Of a DNA stretch of 64,000 bases, positions 28,335 through 37,388 are shown piece after piece (the first letter of the stretch is position 1; the number at the start of each line of letters is the position of its first letter). Origin of the DNA: a bacterium (GTDB lineage: Bacteria; Pseudomonadota; Gammaproteobacteria; Pseudomonadales; Moraxellaceae); NCBI GenBank assembly GCA_029945725.1, contig JAQSDB010000002.1:248001-312000 (forward strand), given 5' to 3'. The notes beneath the pieces are model-generated. The model was not told where the DNA came from. It did no database searches and was given only the letters and a program-made list of their open reading frames with translations. Made by a program: the position numbers and the translations under genes.

Positions 28335-28460
28335 GAAATGGCTCGGCCGGGGAGTGTCCGCATTCTAGCGACATCCGTAATTTTCGATACTGTTGATGTT
28401 GACGTGCGATATTCTTGGCAGCGCTCATGTGAGCAGCAGAAAAATGCAAGGGAAGGGGTG

Positions 28461-28832
28461 ATGCGAATTCTGGTGTTGTTACTGGTACTGGCGGGCGCCG
28501 CGTTTGCGGGCTGGCACTACAAGGGCCGTATGCTGGCGTGGATCAATCCGCCCCCTTCGGCCGATCATCCCGCTGAACAGCCGGATGTACTGTATTCATG
28601 GGTCGACAAGGCCGGCGTGACGCATTATGAGCAGGATGCCGGCAAGGGCACGCGCATCATCTACGATGGCAGCCGTATTACCCGCATGGAGCCGGTGCCG
28701 CCCGAAGTGATCGCCAGGGCCGAGGCGGCGGCGGAAGCGGCAAAGCCCAAAGGCAGCCAGACGCTGCATGAGTTGCGCAATGACCTGCAGCGCAAGCAGC
28801 CGGTGCCGCAGGGGCAGGGCGGCGATCTGTGA
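28461..28832 (+). CDS. DUF4124-type envelope protein
   Basis: A 123-residue protein with an N-terminal membrane anchor or signal (RILVLLLVLAGAAFAGWHY) and a short periplasmic part. It contains VLYSWVDKAGVTHYEQDA, the pattern of the DUF4124 domain (a Tyr-Lys/Ser-Trp-x-Asp-x-x-Gly motif). An Ala/Glu-rich helix follows (AEAAAEAAKPKG). Start by AAGGGAAGGGGTG before the ATG. Function unknown. A small membrane protein follows 77 nt later. Confidence 0.75.
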   Translation: MRILVLLLVLAGAAFAGWHYKGRMLAWINPPPSADHPAEQPDVLYSWVDKAGVTHYEQDAGKGTRIIYDGSRITRMEPVPPEVIARAEAAAEAAKPKGSQTLHELRNDLQRKQPVPQGQGGDL

Positions 28833-28909
28833 TGCGGACCCGGTTGGCTTGAGAGTCAGTATTTTTTGTCGCGTGCCGGCTGGGCAGGCGATCTTTGGGG
28901 TTCCGGTTT

Positions 28910-29119
28910 ATGCGTATGCTCTCCCTTCTCGTGACACTCCTGATCGTGGCTTACATGGTCTATGCCCAGCTGGGGGGCGGTAAGGCGCCTGCCGCGCAGG
29001 CGCCTTACCAGCGTGCTGAGGCCAGGGCGGCGGCGGTCGATGGTCAGGTTCAGGACCAGTTTGCGCAGCAGGCGGAAGCGCTTTCACATATGGAGAACGG
29101 TGAGGCCGCCGCCCACTGA
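28910..29119 (+). CDS. Small membrane-anchored protein, unknown function
   Basis: A 69-residue protein with one N-terminal hydrophobic helix (MLSLLVTLLIVAYMVYAQLG) and an Ala/Gln-rich hydrophilic tail (AEARAAAVDGQVQDQFAQQAEALSHMENG). Starts are possible at TTG 28895, ATG 28910 or ATG 28916; GGGG lies before 28910. I do not recognise the family. It sits between the DUF4124-type gene and guaB, in the same direction. Confidence 0.6.
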   Translation: MRMLSLLVTLLIVAYMVYAQLGGGKAPAAQAPYQRAEARAAAVDGQVQDQFAQQAEALSHMENGEAAAH

Positions 29120-29188
29120 TGCCGAAAATGGCCTCTGCGGGCGCGAACGCATGCCCTTGAATTAATCCCGGCTTCCATGCCTCTCGGG

Positions 29189-30722
<1,534 letters not shown>

Positions 30723-30724
30723 GT

Positions 30725-30797
30725 TGAGGCCGCCATCATGACGTGATGGCGGCCTCAGGGGATCGCGGGTTTTTATCAAACGGGGCTTTAAGCCCCG
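30725..30797 (+). other. Two hairpins in the guaB-guaA spacer
   Basis: Hairpin 1 has a perfect 14-bp stem, TGAGGCCGCCATCA (30725-30738) with TGATGGCGGCCTCA (30744-30757), and a 5-nt loop. Hairpin 2 has CGGGGCT (30781-30787) with AGCCCCG (30791-30797). Neither has a clear T-tract right after it, though GGGTTTTTATC lies between. They could cut guaA transcription partly or protect the guaB message. Confidence 0.65.
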
Positions 30798-30818
30798 CTT
30801 CTCATTCAAGAGAGCACC

Positions 30819-32396
30819 ATGACGCAAGACATCCATGCCCACCGCATCCTGATTCTGGATTTCGGTTCCCAGTACTCGCAGCTGATTGCCCGCCGGGTGC
30901 GTGAAATCGGCGTGTATTGCGAGCTGCGTGCGTTCGACATGACGGACGAGGAAATCCGCGCCTTTAATCCGCGCGGCATCATTCTCTCCGGCGGTCCGGA
31001 AACCGTGACGATGGAAAATACCCCGCGTGCACCGGAGGCCGTGTTCTCGCTCGGTGTGCCGGTCTTCGGTATTTGTTACGGCATGCAGACCATGGCGCAG
31101 CAGCTGGGTGGTCGTGTCGAGTCGTCGGATCTGCGCGAGTTCGGTTATGCCGAAGTGGCCTTGTCAGAAAAGTCTTCGCTCTTCAACGGCATTGAAGACC
31201 GTGTTGATAACGACGGCCGCACCATTCTCGATGTCTGGATGAGCCATGGTGACAAGGTTACGGTCATTCCCCCGGGCTTCACGGTGAGCGCGGCAACACC
31301 GAGCTGTCCGGTGGCGGCGATGAGCTGGGAGGAAAAGAAATTCTACGGAGTGCAGTTTCATCCCGAGGTGACGCATACGCATCAGGGCGGTCGTTTGCTC
31401 GAGCGTTTTATCCTCGATATATGCGGCTGTGCGGCACTGTGGACGTCGGCCAATATTGTCGACGACAGCATTCGAAAAATCCGCGCCCAGGTGGGCGAGG
31501 ACAAGGTGCTGCTTGGTCTTTCCGGAGGTGTCGACTCTTCCGTGGTGGCGGCGCTCCTGCACAAGGCGATTGGCGACAAGCTGACCTGCGTATTTGTTGA
31601 TAATGGTTTGCTGCGCAAGAACGAAGGCGATCAGGTCATGGCCATGTTTGCCAAAAACATGGGCGTCAACGTGATTCGTGCCGATGCCGTTGATGAATTT
31701 CTCGGTGCGCTTGCCGGCGTGAATGATCCGGAAGCCAAGCGGAAAATTATCGGTAAAACCTTTATTGACGTGTTTGATCGCGAAGCCACCACGCTGAAGG
31801 GTATCAAGTGGCTGGCGCAGGGCACGATTTACCCGGATGTCATCGAGTCTGCTGCCAGCAAGACCGGCAAGGCGCATGTGATCAAGTCGCATCACAATGT
31901 CGGTGGCCTGCCGGAAGACATGCAGTTCAAGCTGGTGGAGCCGCTGCGTGAGCTGTTCAAGGATGAAGTGCGCAAACTCGGCCTCGAGCTCGGGCTGCCG
32001 TATGACATGGTTTATCGTCATCCCTTCCCGGGCCCGGGTCTGGGTGTGCGCATCCTTGGTGAAGTGAAAAAGGAATACGCCGACATCCTGCGTGAGGCTG
32101 ATGCGATTTTCCTGGAGGAACTGCATCGCGCCGACTGGTACCACAAGACCTCGCAGGCCTTCGCCGTGTTCCTGCCGGTGAAATCCGTGGGTGTGGTCGG
32201 TGATGGTCGTCGCTACGAATGGGTGATTGCCCTGCGTGCGGTGGAAACCATCGATTTCATGACGGCACGCTGGGCGCATCTGCCCTACGAGCTGCTGGAA
32301 AAAGTCAGCAACCGCATCATCAATGAAATCTCCGGCGTATCGCGCGTGGCCTATGACGTATCAAGCAAGCCGCCTGCGACGATTGAGTGGGAGTAG
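30819..32396 (+). CDS. guaA: GMP synthase (glutamine-hydrolysing)
   Basis: A 525-residue enzyme converting XMP to GMP. The N-terminal class I glutaminase domain has its nucleophile in [16 protein letters not shown] and the His/Glu pair in [10 protein letters not shown]. The ATP pyrophosphatase P-loop is [19 protein letters not shown]. The C-terminal dimerisation domain ends [17 protein letters not shown], the family terminus. It completes the IMP to GMP branch begun by guaB. Confidence 0.97.
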   Translation: MTQDIHAHRILILDFGSQYSQLIARRVREIGVYCELRAFDMTDEEIRAFNPRGIILSGGPETVTMENTPRAPEAVFSLGVPVFGICYGMQTMAQQLGGRVESSDLREFGYAEVALSEKSSLFNGIEDRVDNDGRTILDVWMSHGDKVTVIPPGFTVSAATPSCPVAAMSWEEKKFYGVQFHPEVTHTHQGGRLLERFILDICGCAALWTSANIVDDSIRKIRAQVGEDKVLLGLSGGVDSSVVAALLHKAIGDKLTCVFVDNGLLRKNEGDQVMAMFAKNMGVNVIRADAVDEFLGALAGVNDPEAKRKIIGKTFIDVFDREATTLKGIKWLAQGTIYPDVIESAASKTGKAHVIKSHHNVGGLPEDMQFKLVEPLRELFKDEVRKLGLELGLPYDMVYRHPFPGPGLGVRILGEVKKEYADILREADAIFLEELHRADWYHKTSQAFAVFLPVKSVGVVGDGRRYEWVIALRAVETIDFMTARWAHLPYELLEKVSNRIINEISGVSRVAYDVSSKPPATIEWE

Positions 32397-32435
32397 GTTT
32401 TTCTGCCGTACGGCCAATGACCGTGGGAGCCTGCC

Positions 32436-32801
32436 ATGAGTGCGCATGAAAAAATCCGGAATGCCGAGGCTGCGGTACTCGAGCTCAGCATGTTTTTTGT
32501 GCGCCACTCCCTGCCGCACTGGCCTGCACAAATGGCGCCGGTATTGCAGGCCTTGCGTGCCAGTGACGGCACGCGCGCACTGGAGGTCTGGGGGCGTATG
32601 GCGCTTCTTGGCGAGTACGGCCTCATGCAGACCCGGATCAGCCATGATGGCGGTTATCGCGTGCCGGACATGAATGCCGAACAGCAGCATTTTGAGCGTC
32701 TGCTGCAGCAGACGCTGGATACCATGAATAACCTGCGTTTTTATCTGCGTTCCGGCGTCAATAAATCCCTGGTCGATATCCACCCCGACACCGCCCTGTA
32801 A
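32436..32801 (+). CDS. Hypothetical protein, 121 residues, guaA-tadA intergenic gene
   Basis: I do not recognise this family. The protein is soluble and mostly helical by composition, with an N-terminal helix (HEKIRNAEAAVLELSMFFVRH), then HWPAQMAPVLQALRASDG and ALEVWGRMALLGEYGLMQTRIS, and an acidic-polar C-terminus. GGGAG precedes the ATG at a good distance. Its stop overlaps the tadA ATG by one base (TAATG), which supports real translation. No signal peptide or membrane helix. Confidence 0.75.
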   Translation: MSAHEKIRNAEAAVLELSMFFVRHSLPHWPAQMAPVLQALRASDGTRALEVWGRMALLGEYGLMQTRISHDGGYRVPDMNAEQQHFERLLQQTLDTMNNLRFYLRSGVNKSLVDIHPDTAL

Positions 32802-33319
32802 TGCCAGTCCTTATGCCCCCTGTTTTCACGCCGCAGGATCACGCCTTCATGCAGCGTGCACTCATGCTCGCGCGTGAAGGCGAAGTACTGGGTGAAGTGC
32901 CGGTGGGTGCGGTGGTCGTGGTCAATGACGTGATTATCGGTGAAGGCTTCAATCAGCCCATCAGCAGCCATGATCCTACGGCTCATGCCGAGGTAGTGGC
33001 CCTGCGCGCTGCCGCCGGAAAAACAGGAAATTACCGTCTCGAGAACGCGACTCTCTATGTCACGCTTGAGCCCTGCACCATGTGTGTGGGGGCGCTGGTG
33101 CATGCGCGTATTGCCCGTGTCGTTTTTGCCGCCGCCGAGCCCAAGGCGGGCTCTCTGGTCAGTGCCCGCCGGCAGCTGGAAAACGGATATTACAATCATG
33201 TCTTTGTCTTTGCGGGCGGACTGCTGGCCGATGAGGCGGGCATGATGCTGTCGGATTTTTTCCGGCGCCGTCGCGCCGCACAAAAAAGCGGAATCAACAG
33301 GAGCGAGAGCGATGAGTGA
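32801..33319 (+). CDS. tadA: tRNA-specific adenosine deaminase TadA
   Basis: A 172-residue deaminase converting A34 of tRNA-Arg(ACG) to inosine. Zinc ligands and proton shuttle are in THAEVVAL (His, Glu) and EPCTMCVGALVHARI (two Cys). The core GEVPVGAVVVVND and the C-terminal LSDFFRRRR match the family. ATG overlaps the previous stop. An internal ATG five residues on (32816) is an alternative. The last 8 nt overlap the crotonase gene. Confidence 0.94.
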   Translation: MPVLMPPVFTPQDHAFMQRALMLAREGEVLGEVPVGAVVVVNDVIIGEGFNQPISSHDPTAHAEVVALRAAAGKTGNYRLENATLYVTLEPCTMCVGALVHARIARVVFAAAEPKAGSLVSARRQLENGYYNHVFVFAGGLLADEAGMMLSDFFRRRRAAQKSGINRSESDE

Positions 33320-34106
33320 ACGCGTACGTCTGGAAGTCCGCGATGCGGTGGCCTATGTCACCATGGTGCGCATGGAAAAATACAATGCGCTCGATTGGGA
33401 AATGCTGACGGCGCTGGTGGCAGCCGCCAGAAAAATCGGCCGCGACAAAGCCGTACGGGCGGTGATTTTGCAGGGAGACGGCAAGGCTTTCTGCAGTGGC
33501 CTCGATTTTCCTTCGTTTACCAAAAGGCCGACGCTCATGGTGCGCGGCTTTCTCAAGCTCGGCATCGGGAGCACCAATCTGTTCCAGGAAGTCGCCTGGT
33601 GCTGGCGCCGCCTGCCGGTGCCGGTGATTGCCGTGCTGCATGGCTATTGCTACGGCGGTGGCGTGCAGATTGCGCTGGGTGCCGATTTCCGCTTCACCAC
33701 GCCGGACTGCGAGTTCTCCATTCTGGAAGCCAAATGGGGGCTGGTGCCGGACATGACGGGCACCGTCTCGTTGCGCGAATTGCTGCCTATGGATCAGGCC
33801 AAGCTGCTGACCATGACCGGCCGCATGTTCACGGGCGCCGAAGCGCTGGCCCTTAATCTGGTGACGGGTGTGAGTGCTGATCCGCTGGCCGAGGCGGAAA
33901 GGGTGGCGGCCGAGATCAAGACGCGCTCTCCGGACAGCGTGGCGTCTACCAAGCAGTTGTTTCAGGAAACCTGGCTGGCGAGTGTGCGTCGAGCCTTTTC
34001 TCGCGAACGCCGGATCCAGCTCGGGCTGTTGCTGGGAAAGAACCAGAAGATTGCCGTGCAGGCGAACTACAAAAAAGAAAGGCCCTTGTTCCTGTCGCGA
34101 CGTTGA
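33312..34106 (+). CDS. Enoyl-CoA hydratase/isomerase (crotonase) family protein
   Basis: A 264-residue crotonase-fold enzyme acting on an acyl-CoA thioester. The oxyanion-hole segments are GKAFCSGLDFPSF and HGYCYGGGVQIALGADFRF. The region ILEAKWGLVPDMTGTVSLREL holds the usual catalytic acid position (Asp in place of one of the hydratase glutamates), as in many hydratase/isomerase relatives whose substrate is unknown. The gene overlaps tadA by 8 nt, so the two are coupled. It may act in fatty-acid degradation with the dehydrogenases at 44.6-47.2 kb; this is an inference. Confidence 0.88.
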   Translation: MSERVRLEVRDAVAYVTMVRMEKYNALDWEMLTALVAAARKIGRDKAVRAVILQGDGKAFCSGLDFPSFTKRPTLMVRGFLKLGIGSTNLFQEVAWCWRRLPVPVIAVLHGYCYGGGVQIALGADFRFTTPDCEFSILEAKWGLVPDMTGTVSLRELLPMDQAKLLTMTGRMFTGAEALALNLVTGVSADPLAEAERVAAEIKTRSPDSVASTKQLFQETWLASVRRAFSRERRIQLGLLLGKNQKIAVQANYKKERPLFLSRR

Positions 34107-34112
34107 TGCCTC

Positions 34113-34844
34113 TCAGGCTTTGCGGAATATGACAAAGTAGCTGTAAGGCATGAAGCCGGAATCCTTCTCCAGCCACGATAGCAGCCAGGAGCCAATGTTG
34201 TTGGCAACGATGCCCGCCGCAAGGAACGGCAGCATCAACATGAAAGGACTGCGGTTTCGCAACAGGGTGAGCGCGAGATGGCCAAGCGCAAGGTTGCGCA
34301 GCAATCCTGATGTTTCAGCGGGCGTTCCGCGCGGGTAGATGACCTCAGGCTTCAGTCCATGGCGACTACCGAGCTCGTTCAGCCCGTGAATGGTCAGGCG
34401 CCAGAAGTCCCGCGGTTCATCATGCAGCGGGTACAGGAAGGGGACCTGTAACAACAGTTTTCCATTCGCACGCAAGACCCGGTGTATTTCCGACATGACA
34501 GTGTCCGGGTTTTCCAGATGCTCCATGACATCCAGCAGCAGAACCACATCTGCCGAGTCCGCATCCAGAGGCAACTGCAGCGCGCTTCCGAAAATATCGG
34601 GCTGGGTCCGGTACCAGCCGGTAGCCGTCTGGTAATAGTCGAGCCCGATATAACTGACATCCTTATGCAGATGTTTCCGGGGCCACTGCGTAGCGCATCC
34701 GATATCAAGCACCAGTGCCCCGGGGGAGATTTTCCCCAGTGCCTCGAGAAGGTGATGCCCGCCTGTTGATGTAAGCCATTGTGGATGCAGCGGAGTGTGC
34801 AGCAGGGGCTGCAGATAGCGTTTTATTGCTGCGCTTTTTTTCAT
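34113..34844 (-). CDS. Class I SAM-dependent methyltransferase
   Basis: A 243-residue protein with a Methyltransf_11-like fold: motif I ALVLDIGCATQWPR, then YIGLDYYQTATGW, SADVVLLLDVMEHLENPDTVMSEIHRVLRANGKLLLQVPF. A C-terminal hydrophobic stretch (about 205-232, FMLMLPFLAAGIVANNIGSWLLSWL) suggests membrane association, as in some glycan or lipid-modifying methyltransferases. Substrate unknown. It is convergent with the crotonase gene, only 6 nt apart, and lies upstream of nothing obvious on its own strand. Confidence 0.82.
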   Translation of the reverse strand: MKKSAAIKRYLQPLLHTPLHPQWLTSTGGHHLLEALGKISPGALVLDIGCATQWPRKHLHKDVSYIGLDYYQTATGWYRTQPDIFGSALQLPLDADSADVVLLLDVMEHLENPDTVMSEIHRVLRANGKLLLQVPFLYPLHDEPRDFWRLTIHGLNELGSRHGLKPEVIYPRGTPAETSGLLRNLALGHLALTLLRNRSPFMLMLPFLAAGIVANNIGSWLLSWLEKDSGFMPYSYFVIFRKA

Positions 34845-34857
34845 GAAGGGTCTCGGC

Positions 34858-35346
34858 TCATTTCGAATGACGGTGCGTCAGGTGCTGGGCAATAAAGCGG
34901 TCCAGGGCATTGGCAAAGGCGGTGCAATCCTGCGGACTGAAGGTGGCGGGGCCGCCGGTTTGTACACCATTGGCGCGCAGCTCTTCCATCAGGTTGCGCA
35001 TGCTGAGGCGTTGTTTGATGTTTTCCGTGGTGTAGAAGGTGCCCCGGGGATTCAGTGCAAAGGCACCTTTCTCCACGACCTTGGCGGCCAGCGGAATATC
35101 CGCCGTGATGGCGAGGTCGCCGGGCTGGATCAACTCCACGATGCGATCATCCGCCACATCAAAGCCGGCCGGCACCTGGATGGATTTCAGCCAGGGCACA
35201 TTACCGACCGGAATATACTGATTGGCCACGAGCGTGCAGAGAATCTGTTTGCGTTCGGCGGCCCGCAACAGGATGTCCTTGATGACCCTGGGGCAGGCGT
35301 CGGCATCAATCCACAACTGGATCTGGCGCACTGCTTCAGCCGGCAT
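34858..35346 (-). CDS. yaiI: YaiI/YqxD family protein (UPF0178)
   Basis: A 162-residue member of a widespread family of unknown function with a PIN/NYN-like fold. Family features visible are LWIDADACPRVIKDILLRAA, a core TLVANQYIPVG, DDRIVELIQPGDLAITADIPLAAKVVEKGA, NPRGTFYTTENIKQRL and the C-terminal GGPATFSPQDCTAFANALDRFI. The acidic DADACP motif suggests a metal site and possible nuclease activity, not shown. It ends 13 nt before the methyltransferase gene start, same strand. Confidence 0.9.
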   Translation of the reverse strand: MPAEAVRQIQLWIDADACPRVIKDILLRAAERKQILCTLVANQYIPVGNVPWLKSIQVPAGFDVADDRIVELIQPGDLAITADIPLAAKVVEKGAFALNPRGTFYTTENIKQRLSMRNLMEELRANGVQTGGPATFSPQDCTAFANALDRFIAQHLTHRHSK

Positions 35347-35485
35347 CGGGATGCTTCCGGGATGGGTACAACAATGCCGCAGTCGCCATGGGAGCTGTCT
35401 CTGAAAATAGCGGGGTGCCGAACAGGTCGCGGGAATTATGCGTGAGGCTGTCTGCGGGCTGAAGTTTTTTCACGAGGGCCGGAGC

Positions 35486-35532
35486 GTGGCCCATAAAAAA
35501 GCCCCGGTATACGGGGCTTTTTTATGGGCCAC
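35486..35532. terminator. Extended bidirectional terminator behind mltF
   Basis: A perfect 21-bp stem (35486-35506 with 35512-35532) around the loop GTATA. The inner part is a classical A6-GCCCCG / CGGGGC-T6 terminator and the outer part adds GTGGCCCAT / ATGGGCCAC. On the minus strand it begins 2 nt after the mltF stop. Confidence 0.9.
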
Positions 35533-35534
35533 TT

Positions 35535-36986
35535 TTAATGAGCGGTGGCGCTTGAGCTGCTGTTCATGGCAACACGCTGTTCATTGCTGGCCGAGGTGGC
35601 GAGCAGGAGGGCGTCGTAGTAGCGCCTTACCTGTTGCACATAGGCCAGGGCCTGACCGACCGGAATCGTGCGGCCATGAGTACGGGCCTGCTGCGCCAGG
35701 GTGCGCAGGTGGCGGCTGACCACCGGCCACTTGTTGCCATCATCACCGGCCTTGAAAGCCAGTGCACGGGCTCGGTCGATATGGGTCGGGCCCATATTGT
35801 AGGCGGCCAGTGCCATCCAGGTGCGATCAGGCTCCTGAACCGTGTCGGGGAGGTTGTCGAGAATCATCTGGTAGTAGGCGGCGCCACCACGAATGCTCTG
35901 CGGCACATTGTTGCGGTCGGCAACACCCATAAAGCTGGCGGTGTCATTGGTCAGCATCATCATGCCCTGCACACCGGTCGGTGATGTCGAGACGGGCTGC
36001 CATTTGGATTCCTGATAGGCAATGGCGGCGAGCAGGCGCCAGTCCATGCCGTGCTTCACGGCATTCTTTTCAAAGAGCGCCTGGTAGCGCGGCAGCTTCT
36101 GGGCAATATCGCGCTGGAAGCTGTGCACCGAGTCGGAGTCGAAGGTGTCGCCCTGGCTGTAGAAAGCCACCAGACGATTGAGCGTGCCATCGGATTGTTT
36201 GCGTGCCAGGAAAGCCTGGGCGGCGCCAAAGAGGCTCTGGTCACGTGTTTTCAGCAGGGCCCAGGCCAGTTCGCTGTTGTCCTGCAGGTTGAGGGCTACA
36301 CCGATATTCGGGAACAGGGTGCGACGGGCATCGAATTCATTGGAGTTGAGGGCGATATAGTCCAGCTCGCCATTGTCCACGCGCTCCATCAGGGCCAGCG
36401 GATCAGCATTGTCGAACTCGATGATCTGCAGGTCGGAGCGCCAGCGTGCCAGCGTTTTCAGGCGCCGGGCTTCGGTGGAGCTGGCGATCACGCCGATACG
36501 CGCACTTTCAAGACCGTCAAAGCTGGCGGGCAGGGGGCGGTCAAGGCGCTGGATCAGCTGCTCGCTGACTTCCATATAGGGGGTGGCCGTACGCAGGCGC
36601 GAGAGGCGCTGGTCATCCGAGGACAGGCCGGTAATGGCAATATCGGTGTTGTTGCTACGGATGCCGTCCAGAACGGCTTCGGTTGTACCCGCGTCGCGCA
36701 GGACGAGTTTTACGCCCAGTTCCTCGGCAAACAGGCGGGCCAGTTCATACTGGAGGCCACGTGAGCCGGCGGTGGTTTGATAGAAAGTCGTGGGGCCGCT
36801 GATGCCGGTAACAACGAGTTCGCCGCGCTCATGCACTTGCTGGAGGGCTGTCGTTTGCGGCTGCAGCTGGAAGAATCCCAGCAGCATGAGACTGAGCAGG
36901 GCGCCGCGAAAAATGATGCGGGCCTGAAGTCGTTTGGGTTGTGCGCGCTGTAGCCGCGCTTTCAGCGCATTGAAGCCGCCAGACAT
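35535..36986 (-). CDS. mltF: Membrane-bound lytic murein transglycosylase MltF
   Basis: A 483-residue enzyme that cleaves peptidoglycan glycan strands to 1,6-anhydro-muropeptides. An N-terminal signal or anchor is at about residues 24-42 (GALLSLMLLGFFQL); no clear lipobox. An ABC-type solute-binding module (about 50-270) precedes the lytic transglycosylase domain, with the catalytic Glu in AAIAYQESKWQP, then SPTGVQGMMMLTNDTA and ALAAYNMGPTHIDRA. A TTG at 37019 extends the frame, but the ATG at 36986 follows AAGAGG. The serine-rich C-terminus is unusual. Divergent from purL. Confidence 0.93.
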   Translation of the reverse strand: MSGGFNALKARLQRAQPKRLQARIIFRGALLSLMLLGFFQLQPQTTALQQVHERGELVVTGISGPTTFYQTTAGSRGLQYELARLFAEELGVKLVLRDAGTTEAVLDGIRSNNTDIAITGLSSDDQRLSRLRTATPYMEVSEQLIQRLDRPLPASFDGLESARIGVIASSTEARRLKTLARWRSDLQIIEFDNADPLALMERVDNGELDYIALNSNEFDARRTLFPNIGVALNLQDNSELAWALLKTRDQSLFGAAQAFLARKQSDGTLNRLVAFYSQGDTFDSDSVHSFQRDIAQKLPRYQALFEKNAVKHGMDWRLLAAIAYQESKWQPVSTSPTGVQGMMMLTNDTASFMGVADRNNVPQSIRGGAAYYQMILDNLPDTVQEPDRTWMALAAYNMGPTHIDRARALAFKAGDDGNKWPVVSRHLRTLAQQARTHGRTIPVGQALAYVQQVRRYYDALLLATSASNEQRVAMNSSSSATAH

Positions 36987-37388
36987 CCTGAGTACCTCTT
37001 TCGGTTTACCGTTTATCAACCAACGACCGCTGCATCTGCTGCATCGTTAATCGTTTTAGCGTTTACCCTTGGGGGTGTTTCGGCAGCCAGTGGGCTCACC
37101 AACACGCGTGTTACTGCCCATACGTACAGGCATGAATCGCAAGTTCGAACGGAATGTATCGACCAGTTCACACTATGTCTAGCCTTGTATTCTCAAAACT
37201 GCCTGTAATTGTCCGACAGAAATTGGGCGGCCTGACCGGCTGCGGAGCCAATCCAGTGTCCCGAAACCCGCTATTCCAGTATGATTGCGGCCTTTTCCGG
37301 CGCCCTGAAACCGGTCGTCGTCTGGCTTGCCATTCAGCGGCTGCTGGTCGCCGGTCACCTTCAAATCCGCCCCACCCGAGAGACCGAC
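36987..37388. other. mltF-purL divergent intergenic region
   Basis: About 400 nt without a supported gene. It must hold the promoters of both neighbours. A TATGAT at 37280-37285 is a reasonable -10 for purL but its -35 is weak. The direct repeat-like ATCGTTAATCGTTTTAGCG lies at 37043-37061 near mltF. I see no riboswitch, tRNA or clear PurR box. The purL frame stays open back to 37281, but this has no family support. Confidence 0.5.

Noticed and set aside
37130-37160. tRNA-like GTTCGAA stretch upstream of purL
   Set aside because: No acceptor, D or anticodon arm can be folded around it.
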